Notes: a model not told the origin generated them from the sequence alone. A stretch of 64,000 nt of DNA from Pelagomonas calceolata (GCA_918797485.1 CAKKNE010000004.1:1054001-1118000); one strand, 5' to 3'; positions 1 to 9,430 are shown, counted from the stretch's first letter. Translations and numbers: made by a program.

Positions 1-66
1 GGTGGGATCCACCCGGAACTCCTTGTCGGCGTCCGCGCGGCGGCCGCGCTTCTGCGGGCGCGGCAT
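1..66 (-). CDS. 5' end of a minus-strand gene, cut by the window edge
   Basis: An ATG at 66 on the minus strand opens a frame that stays open to the left edge. It begins MPRPQKRGRRADADKEF, which is strongly basic. Only about 22 residues are visible, so no family can be named. The gene would be divergent from the next gene at 1011. It could also be a chance open frame. Confidence 0.4.
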   Translation of the reverse strand, partial: MPRPQKRGRRADADKEFRVDPT

Positions 67-1010
67 GGGCTTGTGCTTTCAAATTAGCAAAGTGGCTCTC
101 TGGGCCACAGATCTATAATAGGTCACGGGCACGATACGTGTGCGAACCAGGAGATCGCTGGAGGGTACCGCTTCACCGCCAAGCGCTGTTGCGAGCGTAA
201 CGCAGAATCGCGCGCGCGAAAGCGCCAAAAACCCGTCCCAAACCAGTTTTGTTCCACCAGGCCGTCTCCCGATGCGTGCGCGCCCGAACTCGCACGAGCG
301 GTCGTTTACGTAACCATAACAAACAAACAACAATGATCGCGGGCCTGACTGTCCAAATCAAGCCGCGGCGCCGATGTTATCGGCGCGACGCCCTCGCCCG
401 CGCGGCGGCGAGTAGCCTCCGTCGGCTGCGCCCGACACAAGCCCGCGACGCCGTGGCCCGCACGTGACTTCGTCGTCTCTCCCCGCCCCAGTACGCGGCT
501 CCGGGACCCTCGACTGGGGCGCCAGGAGCTGGGGCAGCCCACATCCAGGCGCCATGGGCGAGCTGCTGCCCGCGCATCGTGGCTCTGACGTCGCGTCGTG
601 GCGTCGAGCCCAGGCAGAGCATCATACTCGCCGACGTCGCGCACGCGCGCGCGGCGGGCTCGTTTTTGCCAAGCTGTCCGCAGGCAATTTCAGAGAAGAT
701 TGCGCGGTGGGACGCCAATGCGCTTGCCCACCCACCAGCGAGTCCTCGTGAGCCCGCAGACCGCTTGATGGATCGATCCAAAGCATAAAAATTCAAAGGC
801 TGGGGGGCTCCGCCGCGGCTTTTGCGTCGCTGTGCACGGCGCGAGAGGAGCCTCAGTAGATAAACGCAGCGTCGGCAGCGCTACGTCTATACCTCAATTA
901 ACCGCTGCTGCAACCGCGTTACGGGTGGTGCCGCAGAAGCCGCGCTTCAGCCGATCCCGCGCTGTGCAGTGGTTGCCACACGCGCCGACGTAGAACGAGC
1001 ACTCATCATC
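67..1010. other. Intergenic region, no convincing gene
   Basis: About 940 bases between two divergent genes. Several overlapping open frames exist on both strands, but their composition is that of GC-rich noise (runs of R, A and S) and none shows a recognisable domain. No copy of the palindromic promoter motif found elsewhere in the window is seen here. It probably holds both promoters and 5' UTRs. Confidence 0.4.
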
Positions 1011-2593
1011 ATGGCCCACGCCGGCACGCCGGCCTCGCGGCTCTCGCGCGAGACCAAAGAGCCGAAGCGCTTCGCCGCCCAGGCGCAATATGCGACGCAG
1101 CGCAAACCGAGCGTGCTACGCCGGGCGGCCGAGTCCGAATCGGACGACGACGACTCCGCCCAGCCCGGCGCGATGACAGGGGCGGACTTCGTCAAGCAGG
1201 AACAGAAGGCGGCCGAGGCCGTGGGCCTCTCGCCGCAGCGCGCGGAGGCCCCGCTATACAAACGCGACGCCAGGGCGAAGAAAGTGACGCTGCCGCGCGG
1301 CTGGAAGCCCTCGTCGCCCCAGGAGGTCGAGGACTATCTCAAGCACTTGAACAGTGATCAACTCAACAAGATCGTGAGGCTCCACAAATACGCGTTCTTC
1401 TCCGGAGGGACCCTGAAGACTGTGGGACAGGCAACCGCCAAAAAGTGGTTCCTCGACCGCGGCCTCGTCGTCGGGCCCTGGCACAAGGAGGGCTTCCCGG
1501 GCATGTGCAACTCGGAGGCGCTGGCGAAGCAGCGGATTGTGAAAGTGGCGCAGGACAACAACGCGCAGTCGTCCCACGACGCCACGATGGCGCGGCTGGC
1601 GGGCATGGGCCTGCCGAAGGGCGAGCAGACGCACGACGAGTCGTACGGAAATTATAAGGCCGAGGACTTGCTCACGGCGGCCTTCCTGAGCGGCAAGCCC
1701 ATGCCGAAGGGCAGCCGCGAGAAGCAGGAGAAGGTCGCCGAGTGGTTCCCGTCGAAGGTCGGCGACTGCGTTGACTGCGGGCTGCGCCGGTTGTTAGTGA
1801 AGATCGAGCACGCCAACGGCGGGCCGGACGACGGCAAGCGGCGCAAGCCGCCGTGCCACGAGGACAACACGGGCGAGCGCGCGGACTGTGACATGGCCAT
1901 TGACGCGGCGTACAAGGCCGACGAGACGTTGGATGAGGACGGGTGCGAGGCGGTGCCGAAATCACATTTCACGACATTCCACGACTCACTGGTCGATTTC
2001 TACTCAGGTACGCCAGACTCTTAGACCTGCGGCTCGCCTACGCGCGGCCCGACGGCGCGTCCGCCGAGGACCTGGAGATCCTCGCCCAGGCCGAGCGCCT
2101 GGCGGCGGATGTGAGAGCCCCGGAGGACCAGGAGGCCCTCGACTACCACTCGACGCTGCGCCGCCGCCCCGCGGACGACGGCGAGACCACGACGCTCGAG
2201 GAGAGGCGCGCGTCGTTTAAGGAGATGGAGGACGCGCGCGCGGCGGAAGAGAGGAAGTCGCGAGCGGCGAGGGAGGCGCAGCTGGCGAAGCGACCGCCCC
2301 TCCGGCCGAAGACGCGCGTCATCGTCAAGGCGACGGGTACGCGCGGCGTCGTGCTTCGTACGACGGGCGGCGGCGCGTGGATCTGGGTCGAGCACGAAAA
2401 CACGTCGTGGGGGGGGACGTGGGAGAAGGCCTACCGCCCGCTCGAGCTCGACATCGACACGTCGCGCAAGCCGTCCGCGCGCAAGCCGGCGGCGCGCAAG
2501 CCGGCGCGCAAGCCCGCCGCGGCGAGGAAGCCGGCCGCGAAGCGCAAGCCGGCGGCGCGCAAGTCGTCGACGAGGAAGAAGTCGCGGAAGTAG
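1011..2593 (+). CDS. Hypothetical basic nuclear-type protein, KOW/Tudor-like segment and histone H1-like tail (2 exons)
   Basis: I read exons 1011-1954 and 2008-2593, giving about 509 residues. The ATG at 1011 is the first in frame; the frame upstream of it opens with a GTG. The N-terminal two thirds (for example WKPSSPQEVEDYLKHLNSDQ) match nothing I know. There is a C-x2-C pair in VGDCVDCGLRR. Exon 2 holds a coiled, charged stretch, then a small beta-type segment (TRVIVKATGTRGVVLRTTG) resembling KOW/Tudor folds. It ends in a lysine/alanine/proline tail of repeated (A)RKP units, as in H1-like DNA-binding tails. A chromatin or RNA role is inference. The two exons lie in different frames, joined by a 53-nt GC-AG intron that fits the introner pattern described for this window. 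Confidence 0.6.
1951..2007 (+). mobile_element. Degenerate introner-like element forming an intron
   Basis: The 5' end (CGGTGCCGAAATCA) matches the left end of the element at 6351 (CTGTGCGGAAATCA) at 12 of 14 positions. The 3' end (CACTGGTCGATTTCTACTCAG) resembles the CACTGGTTGATTTCCACACAG-type ends seen at 44860 and 60782. Flanking 8-mers (gtgcgagg, gtacgcca) match at only 4 of 8 sites, so the insertion looks old. The frame closes if splicing removes 1955-2007, which is a GC-AG intron of 53 nt. Confidence 0.5.
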
Positions 2594-2679
2594 TCGCTCT
2601 GCGGAGTCAAGGCTAAGTTGCACGTGTGTTATTCCCTATTGAGGTGGCGTAAAACCAGAGGAGTCGGAGATTAGTATGC

Positions 2680-3675
2680 TTACGCGGACGCCTCCTCGAC
2701 AACCTTCCACCCCTCAGTAGCTCTGGACTCAATATCGTAGCGGTACTTCTTGGCGGCGATGGGCGCCAGCAGACTCGTCTTCTTGGCTTCTTCTTGGACC
2801 CTAGACACGCGTTTGGTGGAGTGCGACTCGTGCCAGTCCTTCGTGAGCACTTTCGACTCGACCTTGGAACCCCCCTTCATCTCACAGAAATGCAGGGGGC
2901 ACTTGGCCGGGAAGAGCTGGGCTAGATATTTGCCGACCTTGTCTGACGTATCATCAGAGCAGGGCGCAACTAACGCGGCCACGATGGCCGCGGCTTCAGC
3001 CGGAGCCCCGGCTCGACGAGGCGGTCTCGGCCGGTTCGCTCGACGCGTCTGCGCCGCTTCTAAATCATCAAACGCCACATCAGGCATGTTGGGCCCCTCG
3101 GGCAAACTGCGAAATTCCACAGCTCTACCAAGAGCCTTCCGCTCCAAATGCGGAGTGAGGACCTTCCACCACGTCTCATCTAAGTCCTGTAAAGATAACG
3201 GCACGAGCCAGTAGCCGCCCGCCTGGTCATACGTGTCCTTGGCGCCGGAGTGGAGTAACGCGACTCTTGTGTGCGCCAGTTTCTTGGGACCGAGGTTCAT
3301 CAATTGTAAAGACGACTTCTTCGTGCGCACTTCGTCGAAGAGGCAGTCGTAGGTGGCGTCGCCGGCGTTCGGGGGCTTATCCTCCGGAGTAACCTTGCGC
3401 CTTTTACGAGCGGGCTCGGCCGGTGCTGGTGGCGGTGCTTCCGGCTCCTCCTCGTCCTCCTCATCATCATCTTGGGGCGGCGGCGCCTGCTGCTGCTCGG
3501 GCATGAAGGCCTGCCACGGGTTCTCCAACAGTAAAGTCGCGGCGAGGTCGGGCGTCCCCGACACTTCCAGCGCGCGGCGCAGCGCCGGTTCCGGGATGTG
3601 GGGGAACATGGTTTGTAATGTGGCGACATGGTCTGCCTGGGAGCCCGGGGGTTGGGTGGGCTGGGTCTCCGCCAT
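2680..3675 (-). CDS. CUE-domain protein, probably nuclear
   Basis: 331 residues from the ATG at 3675. Residues about 15-55 (HVATLQTMFPHIPEPALRRA and on to LLLENP) form a CUE-type ubiquitin-binding three-helix domain, with the MFP signature and the closing di-leucine region. An acidic DDDEEDEEEPE stretch and a basic ARKRRKV cluster, likely a nuclear signal, follow. The remaining two thirds contain W- and H-rich segments (GGYWLVPLSLQDLDETWW) I do not recognise. Binding to ubiquitin is inferred from the CUE fold; the rest is unknown. A copy of the palindromic promoter motif lies 166 bases upstream. Confidence 0.7.
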   Translation of the reverse strand: MAETQPTQPPGSQADHVATLQTMFPHIPEPALRRALEVSGTPDLAATLLLENPWQAFMPEQQQAPPPQDDDEEDEEEPEAPPPAPAEPARKRRKVTPEDKPPNAGDATYDCLFDEVRTKKSSLQLMNLGPKKLAHTRVALLHSGAKDTYDQAGGYWLVPLSLQDLDETWWKVLTPHLERKALGRAVEFRSLPEGPNMPDVAFDDLEAAQTRRANRPRPPRRAGAPAEAAAIVAALVAPCSDDTSDKVGKYLAQLFPAKCPLHFCEMKGGSKVESKVLTKDWHESHSTKRVSRVQEEAKKTSLLAPIAAKKYRYDIESRATEGWKVVEEASA

Positions 3676-3836
3676 CTCGAGTCGCTATTGGCTGTTGCTT
3701 GCTTTTGGCGCGCACGTCGAGCGCGGCGCGGCGACGGCGTTCACAGTGCTGCGCAGCGCGGGGTACGGCTCCGTTGGCTCGGCTGGCGCGCGCGTGTAGC
3801 TGTGTGGCTCTCGCCTTTACGACGAGGTGGCAACCA

Positions 3837-3857
3837 GTGTCGTATAGACATACTAGC
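3837..3857. promoter_or_regulatory. Palindromic promoter motif, divergent copy
   Basis: GTGTCGTATAGACATACTAGC. It lies about 166-185 bases upstream of the CUE gene ATG at 3675. It keeps the GACA-(C/T)ACTAGC half well and the other half poorly. Confidence 0.4.
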
Positions 3858-3908
3858 CCCGAGAGTGCTGGAGGACCTGCCATGAAAGAAGCGGCCCGCG
3901 CCCGCCGC

Positions 3909-4040
3909 CGATGAATCGGCGACGCGCGGTGTCTTCCCCCCAGGGGCTCCGCCCACTAGTCCTAGCACCGTAACAATTAGGGGTACCCCCGGAGCGGGAG
4001 GGGTACGGGGGACCCTGCGACGTAACTAGCCTGAGCCTGA
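3909..4040 (+). repeat. Dispersed intergenic repeat, copy A
   Basis: The first half (from CGATGAATCGGCGACGCGCG to CCTAGCACCGTAACA) recurs nearly identically at 18229-18296. The second half (GAGCGGGAGGGGTACGGG, then CCCTGCGACGTAACTAGCC) recurs inverted at 11029-11147, where its last part is doubled. No coding capacity is visible. Confidence 0.7.
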
Positions 4041-4132
4041 GACCCTCCTCACAAAATACTCCTCACAAACAAGATAATTAATAGGATCACTTCCTCTTGC
4101 GAGGGAATGCCCCGGCAGCGGCCCGGAACGAG

Positions 4133-4927
4133 TCACGGCGGGACGACGCGGCTCAGGTTCAGCATCCACGCGTAGCGCGGGTCCCCTTCAAATTCCCGCC
4201 GGAGGCAGTCCGCCGCCGCGGGCGACGTGCGCCCGGCGAGGCCCTCGCCCCGCGGCCTTCCAGTCAGATGCTTCGCGTAGCCGTCCGCTCGACAGACGCA
4301 GTTTGGAGAAGAGCACTGCGCCAGCGACCGCGTGACGCGGTCCACGGTCCCACAGACATTTGAGACGATGTCCCGAAACGCGACCTCGACGACCCTAAGA
4401 TGCGCGGCCCGCGCGGCGTCGACGCCCCGCCGCCAGAAGGTTTCGTTGGCCGCGAAGCCCGCCTTGACCCCGCCCCCGCAGAATCGGTCGGACGCGGCGT
4501 CCCTAGGAACCCGTCTCCGGCTGACGTCGCGCTCGAAGGACGACACTTCGCGCGCGAGCTGGTTTTGCCGGAAGTCGGCCACGACGACGCCGAAGCCGAG
4601 GCCCCTGGCGGCCCCCATCAACAGTTCGGGCGTCGCGAGGTCCGTGTCCTCCCGTAGATGGGACGGCTTGACGTGCGCTAATAATTGATTCTTTCGGGAG
4701 CACTTCCCTAGATTCTTTCGCGTCAATGGCGGGCGGTTTTTAGATGGGCTGAAGCTCTCCTCGTGGCCGTTGCAGTATTTGAGGGAGACGGTCCTTTTTA
4801 GTGTTTCGCAGAACGTGTCCGTGGCCGAGCGGCCCTCGGCCCAGAGGAGCACGCCCTGCGGCTTGTGCGACCGACCGCCGACGGGCGCCGCGAGGACCGC
4901 GAGGGCTGCCACAGGGAGGCCCACCAT
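4133..4927 (-). CDS. Secreted or Golgi sulfotransferase-like protein
   Basis: 264 residues from the ATG at 4927 (context CCACCATGG on the plus strand, read in reverse). The N-terminus MVGLPVAALAVLAAPVGG is a signal peptide or anchor. It is followed by VLLWAEGRSATDTFCETL, which resembles the P-loop-like 5'-PSB motif of PAPS sulfotransferases (GRSxTxxF). Several cysteines (SSPNCVCRADGYAKHL) suggest an oxidising compartment. The 3'-PB motif is not obvious, so the family call is tentative. Longer in-frame upstream codons exist, but the signal peptide supports this start. A motif copy lies 265 bases upstream. Confidence 0.55.
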   Translation of the reverse strand: MVGLPVAALAVLAAPVGGRSHKPQGVLLWAEGRSATDTFCETLKRTVSLKYCNGHEESFSPSKNRPPLTRKNLGKCSRKNQLLAHVKPSHLREDTDLATPELLMGAARGLGFGVVVADFRQNQLAREVSSFERDVSRRRVPRDAASDRFCGGGVKAGFAANETFWRRGVDAARAAHLRVVEVAFRDIVSNVCGTVDRVTRSLAQCSSPNCVCRADGYAKHLTGRPRGEGLAGRTSPAAADCLRREFEGDPRYAWMLNLSRVVPP

Positions 4928-5481
4928 CGCCCGCCCGGCACAAGGGCCTTCCTGGTCGGCTGCGCCTTCCTGGCCGAGCTGGGATTGAGCGGTCGAGCTG
5001 CGGCCGGCGTGTGGTGGGTGCCACACAAGGCTCCTGGTGGTGGGCGCGGCTGGAAACCGATCGTGCGCGTGGCCGGCGCGCCGCGGGGCTGCCCGGGCTG
5101 GCCAAACAGCGCGGTGAAAGCAAGGTGGCACCAGTGTCGCTTCGGCTGGAGCGCGCCTGAACGCTGTGTTGCTCTCTCGCGCTGGGCAAACCTAGCTGAG
5201 ACACACTAGCCGATCTTGAACAATACGCTGCAATCGCATTTCTTATAGCCTGGCGGCCCTGGAGGCTACTTCCACGTGCAGGCGCCGCCGGGCAGGCAAG
5301 CGGCAGCCTCCGCGATGAGCCGGCGATCGCAGACGCAAACGAACCGACGGCGGACGTCTCCCTGATGCGGTCCTGGACGTCTCCCTGCGCGCGTTGCCGG
5401 CCATTGCCGCCACTGGGTGCTCACGGACACCGTCGTAATGTGATGTGCGAAGGAGGGGTGTTAGAGGGGGGGAACGGGGAT
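4928..5481. other. Intergenic region between a promoter and a 3' end
   Basis: About 550 bases. The motif at 5192-5210 is the only structured element I see. Open frames here have shadow composition. Confidence 0.45.
5192..5210. promoter_or_regulatory. Palindromic promoter motif, divergent copy
   Basis: CTAGCTGAGACACACTAGC. It lies 265 bases upstream of the minus-strand ATG at 4927. Arms CTAGC and ACTAGC flank a GACAC core. Confidence 0.45.
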
Positions 5482-6806
5482 CTAGTCGGCCTTCTTCTCG
5501 TCGTCGGCGTCAGCAGCCGGCGCCGGCGCAGCAGCCGCGTCGCCCTTGCGCGGGATGGCGCCGGGCTTGCGCTCGCGCGACCGCGACCGCGACCGAGAAG
5601 ATGAGGACGAGGACGAGTCCGAGTTCGAGCGGCCGCGCGCCGCGGGCGGCGCCGGCGCCGGCGCCCGTTGTGGTGGAGGCGGGTAGGGCGTGGCGCCTTG
5701 GGGCGCGACGGTCGGCGGGATGCCGGCGGACGCGGCCGCGGCGGCTTGTTGCGCCGCGGCGATGCGCTTCTGCGCGTCCGTGGCCATGTCGTTCAATGAG
5801 GGCGGCGCCGACGAGAAGCCGCCGGCGCCGGTCGGGGCCGAGTAGTAGTCGGCGGGCGGCTTGCCCGCGTATTGTCCGGGCTGCGCGCCGAAGTTGTTCC
5901 CGCCGTACGCGCCCCCGGCCGGCGCGCCGCCGAAGCCGGGCTTGACCTCCCAGGTCTTCTCGCGGTCGTGGACCATGACGCCCAGCGCCGAGAGCTGGTC
6001 CCGGAGCTGGTCCGCCTCCTGGAACTGGCGCGACATCTTGCACTGGAGGCGCCTGCGTTTTTTTTTGTGACGCCGTGCGTTATCTCTCTCGACGTATCGT
6101 GGTGTCCGCTCGACGGCGTCCACGCCATGCCGTCGACGCTCCCGTCGCGGCGATGGCGTGCCGGTCGGCTAGATGTACTCTCGCCCCACGCCGTCGACGC
6201 GGAAAGTTTGCGACGCGGTCCGCGCACCTCTTGAGGATCGCGTGAATCTGCTGCTCGTCGCAGGGCGTCGTGTCGCCCTCGACGCGCATGTAGTCATGCC
6301 CAGTCACGGGGTCGATGCGACCATACGAGCGGCCCATCGGCTGCGCTCTCCTGTGCGGAAATCAATCAATGAGTTGAGTGCAACATCGATAGTGAGGTTG
6401 TCGCGACAATTTTGTGCACTGGCTCGCGCCCTCCGTAAAAGCCGCCGCCGCCCTGGGGCGGGTAGCCGCCGCCTCCATAGCCGCCGCCGCCCCCGTACTG
6501 CTGGGGCGGGGGCGCGCCGTAGCCACCTCCTCCGTATCCGCCTCCTCCATAGCCCTGCTGCGGCGGCGGGGCTCCGTACCCACCTCCTCCGTAGCCCTGG
6601 GGCGCGCCGTACTGCTGCTGGGGCGGGTACCCGCCGCCGCCGCCGTACTGCGGCTGCTGGTAGCCGCCCTGCGGAGCGCCATACTGCGGCTGCTGCCCGT
6701 AGCCCTGCTGAGGCGCGCCTCCGGCCGGCGCGCCGCCGGCCGGCGGCTGCCCGGGATAAGCGCCATAGCCGCCCTGGGGCGGGTCGCTGCCTGGTGGCGC
6801 GGACAT
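5482..6806 (-). CDS. Gly/Tyr/Pro/Gln-rich, RS-tailed RNA-associated-type protein (3 exons)
   Basis: I join 6806-6418, 6350-6228 and 6052-5482 into one frame of 360 residues. Residues 1 to about 125 are low complexity, with repeats such as GGGGYGAPPPQQ and QPQYGAPQGG, like the prion-like tails of FUS-type proteins. Then comes GRIDPVTGHDYMRVEGD. Next is a helical pair LKRRLQCKMSRQFQEADQ and LRDQLSALGVMVHDREKTW, the motif found near the C-terminus of cysteinyl-tRNA synthetases. A P/A-rich stretch and an SRSRSRSRERK RS tail close it. A role in RNA granules or splicing is inference. Intron 1 is an introner (GC-AG); intron 2 (6053-6227, 175 nt) is GT-AG. Without these splices the three parts look like separate genes. 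Low-complexity sequence lowers certainty at the N-terminus. Confidence 0.65.
6053..6227 (-). other. Intron 2 of the RS-protein gene (GT-AG, 175 nt)
   Basis: On the minus strand the donor is AAGAG/GTGCGCGG and the acceptor follows a run of A (AAAAACGCAG/GCGCC). Joining gives ILKRRLQCKMSRQFQEADQ, a continuous helix of the expected family. The ends do not match the introner family. The middle carries a GTCGACGGCATGGCGTGGACGCC-type inverted sequence also scattered elsewhere in the window. Confidence 0.6.
6351..6421 (-). mobile_element. Introner element in the RS-protein gene
   Basis: A 71-bp element. Its plus-strand ends are CTGTGCGGAAATCAATCA and GACAATTTTGTGCACTG. The flanking 8-mers gcgctctc and gctcgcgc match at 5 of 8. 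Read on the gene strand it ends TTGATTTCCGCACAG. Splicing at 6417/6351 gives a GC-AG intron of 67 nt and restores the frame; a GT donor two bases earlier does not. Confidence 0.65.
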
Positions 6807-7405
6807 AGCGTCAAGCGGTGCGTGCGCGGAGCGCGAGCGGCGGGTGCGCGTGCGCGTGCGGGTTGCGGCGGCGCGGCGGTGCGGCGCGGCGGCGCGGCGA
6901 GGCGCGTCGGCGAAGGCGCGAGGTAGTGTGGGCTAGCGGGCGGCGAGAGCGATGCTTCTCACCGTTTGCAGCGCTTGATGAAGTCCAGCAGACACCACGA
7001 AACTGAGCAAACAGCTGCGGAGAGGCAGCGGCAAGCCCAAAATCACGAAAGAGGCGCCCACGCCAGCTAGCTTTGACATACTAGCACTGTTGAGGATCTC
7101 TCCGAGCACTCGTGCAAATGGCACACCTCCCTGGCACCAAGCACACGCCTGGCGTTTCGATTTTTCAGCGGACGTCTCCGGACAACAAGACCTCGTTTTG
7201 CTCTGCACGTGGGTAGCATCGACACTGTGCGCAACGCCGGACATATCGGCAGCCTTTCGCACTCGCATCAATCATAATCCTGTCAGTTGCACGCTGTGCG
7301 GGCTGCCCGGCTGCTCTTGCCTGCTGCAAGACCAAACTACTGCTGTGCAAGGACCAATAAGTGTGCGAGTCGCACGCTCGCGGGCTGCCCGAAGGACGAA
7401 ACCGG
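6807..7405. other. Divergent intergenic region
   Basis: About 600 bases serving the RS protein (minus) and the secreted Cys-rich protein (plus). It contains the motif copy at 7066-7085. The part next to 6806 is a GC-rich run of CGCGTGCGGGTTGCGG-type repeats. No gene is seen. Confidence 0.5.
7066..7085. promoter_or_regulatory. Palindromic promoter motif, variant copy
   Basis: GCTAGCTTTGACATACTAGC. It lies 260 bases upstream of the minus ATG at 6806 and 320 bases upstream of the plus ATG at 7406, in a divergent spacer. Confidence 0.5.
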
Positions 7406-8287
7406 ATGCACGGAGCCCTCACAACGCTCGTGGCAGCGTCCGCGGCCGCCGCCTCCGTCCGCACGCGCACCCCGAGCAAGACGTGGCGGACGCTGCGCCT
7501 CTATCACATCAACCCATTACGGTTCGACGCTGATGACATCGCCGACAAGGACTTGGGCGACGCTGCCGGCGACGCCTTCTTCGACATTTCCAGTATAACG
7601 AACTACTATGCGTGCGCGCCGGGGAGTCGGCGGGCGCCGGGCGTCGTGTGTGCCAACGCCGAGACGACTGGTCCAGACATCGGAGTGACGGAAGTGGAAG
7701 TAGAAGTGGAAGGTGCGTTCGGTCCCTACGGCACGTGCAACATTTGTGGCGACGATGGACGGTCGCCACTCAACCACTCCCAGACGTGTACTCCAGGCAT
7801 GTATGTCTGCAACTGTGAAAACGGCAAATTTCCACCGACAACACTACCTTGTACGACACAAATGGGCCGCGAGAACACGTCTTTATTCCTCGGTAAGGAA
7901 GGCATCGGCGGCTTCTGCAACGGCCGTTCCTCGTCGGTCGCGGCGTGTGCCGCAGGTTCTGCAGCGGACAAGCTGCAGGGGTTTTGGTACTCGCCGCCGA
8001 AGTCAGGCGACTGCGAATCTGGCAAATGCACGTGGCGCGTGAAGCGCGTCGTGAAGCGCATACGGAGAGATTGCCACGCGGATCATTTTTACTCATCGAT
8101 CGAATCAAAAAATGCGAGCTGCTTCGCGCCCTGCAAAACGCGCAACTCGACGTGCTGGGTCGACTGTTTCGTGGATACGACGCTCGGATCCAACGCGCGG
8201 ACGGCGTGCGACCCGAGTTCGGGCATGACCGCGTCTCAAATAGTAGAGGCCTGGACGGCGCCCTTCGATGCCTGCCCCAGCGCATGA
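7406..8287 (+). CDS. Secreted cysteine-rich protein of unknown function
   Basis: 293 residues from the ATG at 7406. MHGALTTLVAASAAAASV is a signal peptide. About 20 cysteines follow, spaced as in extracellular or ER-lumen domains (TCNICGDDG, CTPGMYVCNCENG, CWVDCFVDTTLG). NHS and NST sequons suggest N-glycosylation. The block DLGDAAGDAFFDISSITNYY near the N-terminus and the C-terminal TCWVDCF region look like conserved features, but I do not recognise a named family. The frame is also open 15 codons upstream, but no ATG there gives a better signal peptide. Confidence 0.65.
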   Translation: MHGALTTLVAASAAAASVRTRTPSKTWRTLRLYHINPLRFDADDIADKDLGDAAGDAFFDISSITNYYACAPGSRRAPGVVCANAETTGPDIGVTEVEVEVEGAFGPYGTCNICGDDGRSPLNHSQTCTPGMYVCNCENGKFPPTTLPCTTQMGRENTSLFLGKEGIGGFCNGRSSSVAACAAGSAADKLQGFWYSPPKSGDCESGKCTWRVKRVVKRIRRDCHADHFYSSIESKNASCFAPCKTRNSTCWVDCFVDTTLGSNARTACDPSSGMTASQIVEAWTAPFDACPSA

Positions 8288-8390
8288 CAAAGTTGACCCC
8301 CCGCGCCATCGTCAAGCGTGTGGGGGCTGTGCCGCTGTGTGGGGGAGCCCTGTTGTACCATCGTCAAGTCTATCGTACTACTAGTAACAG

Positions 8391-8930
8391 TTACTCCTTT
8401 TCCTCCTCGTCCGCGGGCGCCGGCGCCGCAACCGGATCAGGCTCCTTGTTGAAGTCCAGCATCTTCCGGAAGTCCATCAGCGAGATGCGCCCGTCGCCGT
8501 CCACATCACCGGTCTCCGTCAGCACCGCCAGGTCGTCCTCGGAGATCTCGCCGAACCCGAGGTTCTCGAAGATCGCTTTGAGCACGGAAGTGTCGACGAA
8601 CCCCGTCCCCTCCGGGTCGTAGACCTTGAAGGCCTCGGCGACGGGGTCGAAGTTTTTTACTTCGTTGTCGAGCAGTAACTCCCGCAGGTCATCTAGCGTC
8701 AGTTCGCTCTGATCATTCATCAAAAATTTGTACTCCTTGTTGGGCATATCTTTATAAAACACGCCTAGTCGTTTCTTGAGTTGGGCCTGGGTTATTTTGC
8801 CCGACCCTTCGACGTCAAAAAAGTCGAAGGCGCTCTTCAGCTCTTCGTCGGTGACCAGGACGCCTCCCCTTGAGTTTCTAGGAACCAGGTCCGGCGCCTT
8901 CTTGGGGCCTTCCAACGAGCGGCGGGGCAT
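8391..8930 (-). CDS. EF-hand calcium-binding protein (calmodulin/centrin-like)
   Basis: 179 residues from the ATG at 8930. Three loop-like segments are visible. FDFFDVEGSGKITQAQL is EF1, with Q at loop position 12 instead of E. FKVYDPEGTGFVDTSVL is degenerate. TGDVDGDGRISLMDF is a canonical loop with D at position 12. A fourth site is replaced by the linker NDQSELTLDDLRELL. Layout and length fit calmodulin-superfamily proteins with a basic N-terminal extension and an acidic DEEEKE tail. Probably only the last loop binds calcium strongly. It faces the secreted-protein gene tail to tail, 100 bases apart. Confidence 0.85.
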   Translation of the reverse strand: MPRRSLEGPKKAPDLVPRNSRGGVLVTDEELKSAFDFFDVEGSGKITQAQLKKRLGVFYKDMPNKEYKFLMNDQSELTLDDLRELLLDNEVKNFDPVAEAFKVYDPEGTGFVDTSVLKAIFENLGFGEISEDDLAVLTETGDVDGDGRISLMDFRKMLDFNKEPDPVAAPAPADEEEKE

Positions 8931-9430
8931 GGTGCTGCCTGCCTATGGGCTGTCACACAGGGTTGGTCCGCGGCAGTCTCGAGCCGAACTGCTGCTCTTC
9001 TCGCCAGTGGCGTCGCGGCGGTCGCGTTTGGGTCGAGCTGTGCCTCGCTGTAGGGCGTGGGGCAGCCCTTTTTGGTGGTCCAACGCTGGACGCTGTGCGC
9101 CGGCCTTGTCTGGGCATCGCACTAGAAAAAGCGGAAGAGTCGTCGGGGAGGTCTCCCAGGCGTCGGCGTCGTGCGCGCGACCGGGCTTCGATATAGGAAC
9201 CCGCACCATAAGTGAATCAAACTTTATGGCACTGCGAGCTAAGTTAGACGCATACCTCGGCCCGGCAGGCCGGCCGACGCAGCCCCGCGCACCGTTCTAC
9301 GTCGCTGAGGAGCGCTGCGACCTCGGACGCACGCGTCACTCCGTTTTGCGCTCCCACTGAAGCTGGCATCCGTGCTACTGGGGCTACTTAGGAGTGGCAC
9401 GCCGGACGACGCCGGACGAAGCTTGGGGCC
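8931..9430. other. Divergent intergenic region
   Basis: About 500 bases between the EF-hand gene (minus) and the Sfi1-like gene (plus). I see only weak resemblance to the promoter motif (GAGCTAAGTTAGAC near 9237) and no gene. Confidence 0.4.

Larger units (their letters stand above)
3676..4132. other. Intergenic region with motif and dispersed repeat
   Basis: The region holds the palindromic motif at 3837-3857 and a dispersed repeat at 3909-4040. I see no gene in it. Confidence 0.5.

Noticed and set aside
377-796. Open frame of 139 codons on the minus strand
   Set aside because: Composition is Arg/Ala noise typical of antisense and intergenic GC-rich DNA, with no domain and no good start context.
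1943-2024. A 17-nt intron (2008-2024) or a 65-nt intron (1943-2007) in the first complete gene
   Set aside because: Both close the frame, but the ends of a degenerate introner (CGGTGCCGAAATCA and CTACTCAG) and the 12-nt rule point to 1955-2007. Kept only as the favoured model, not proven.
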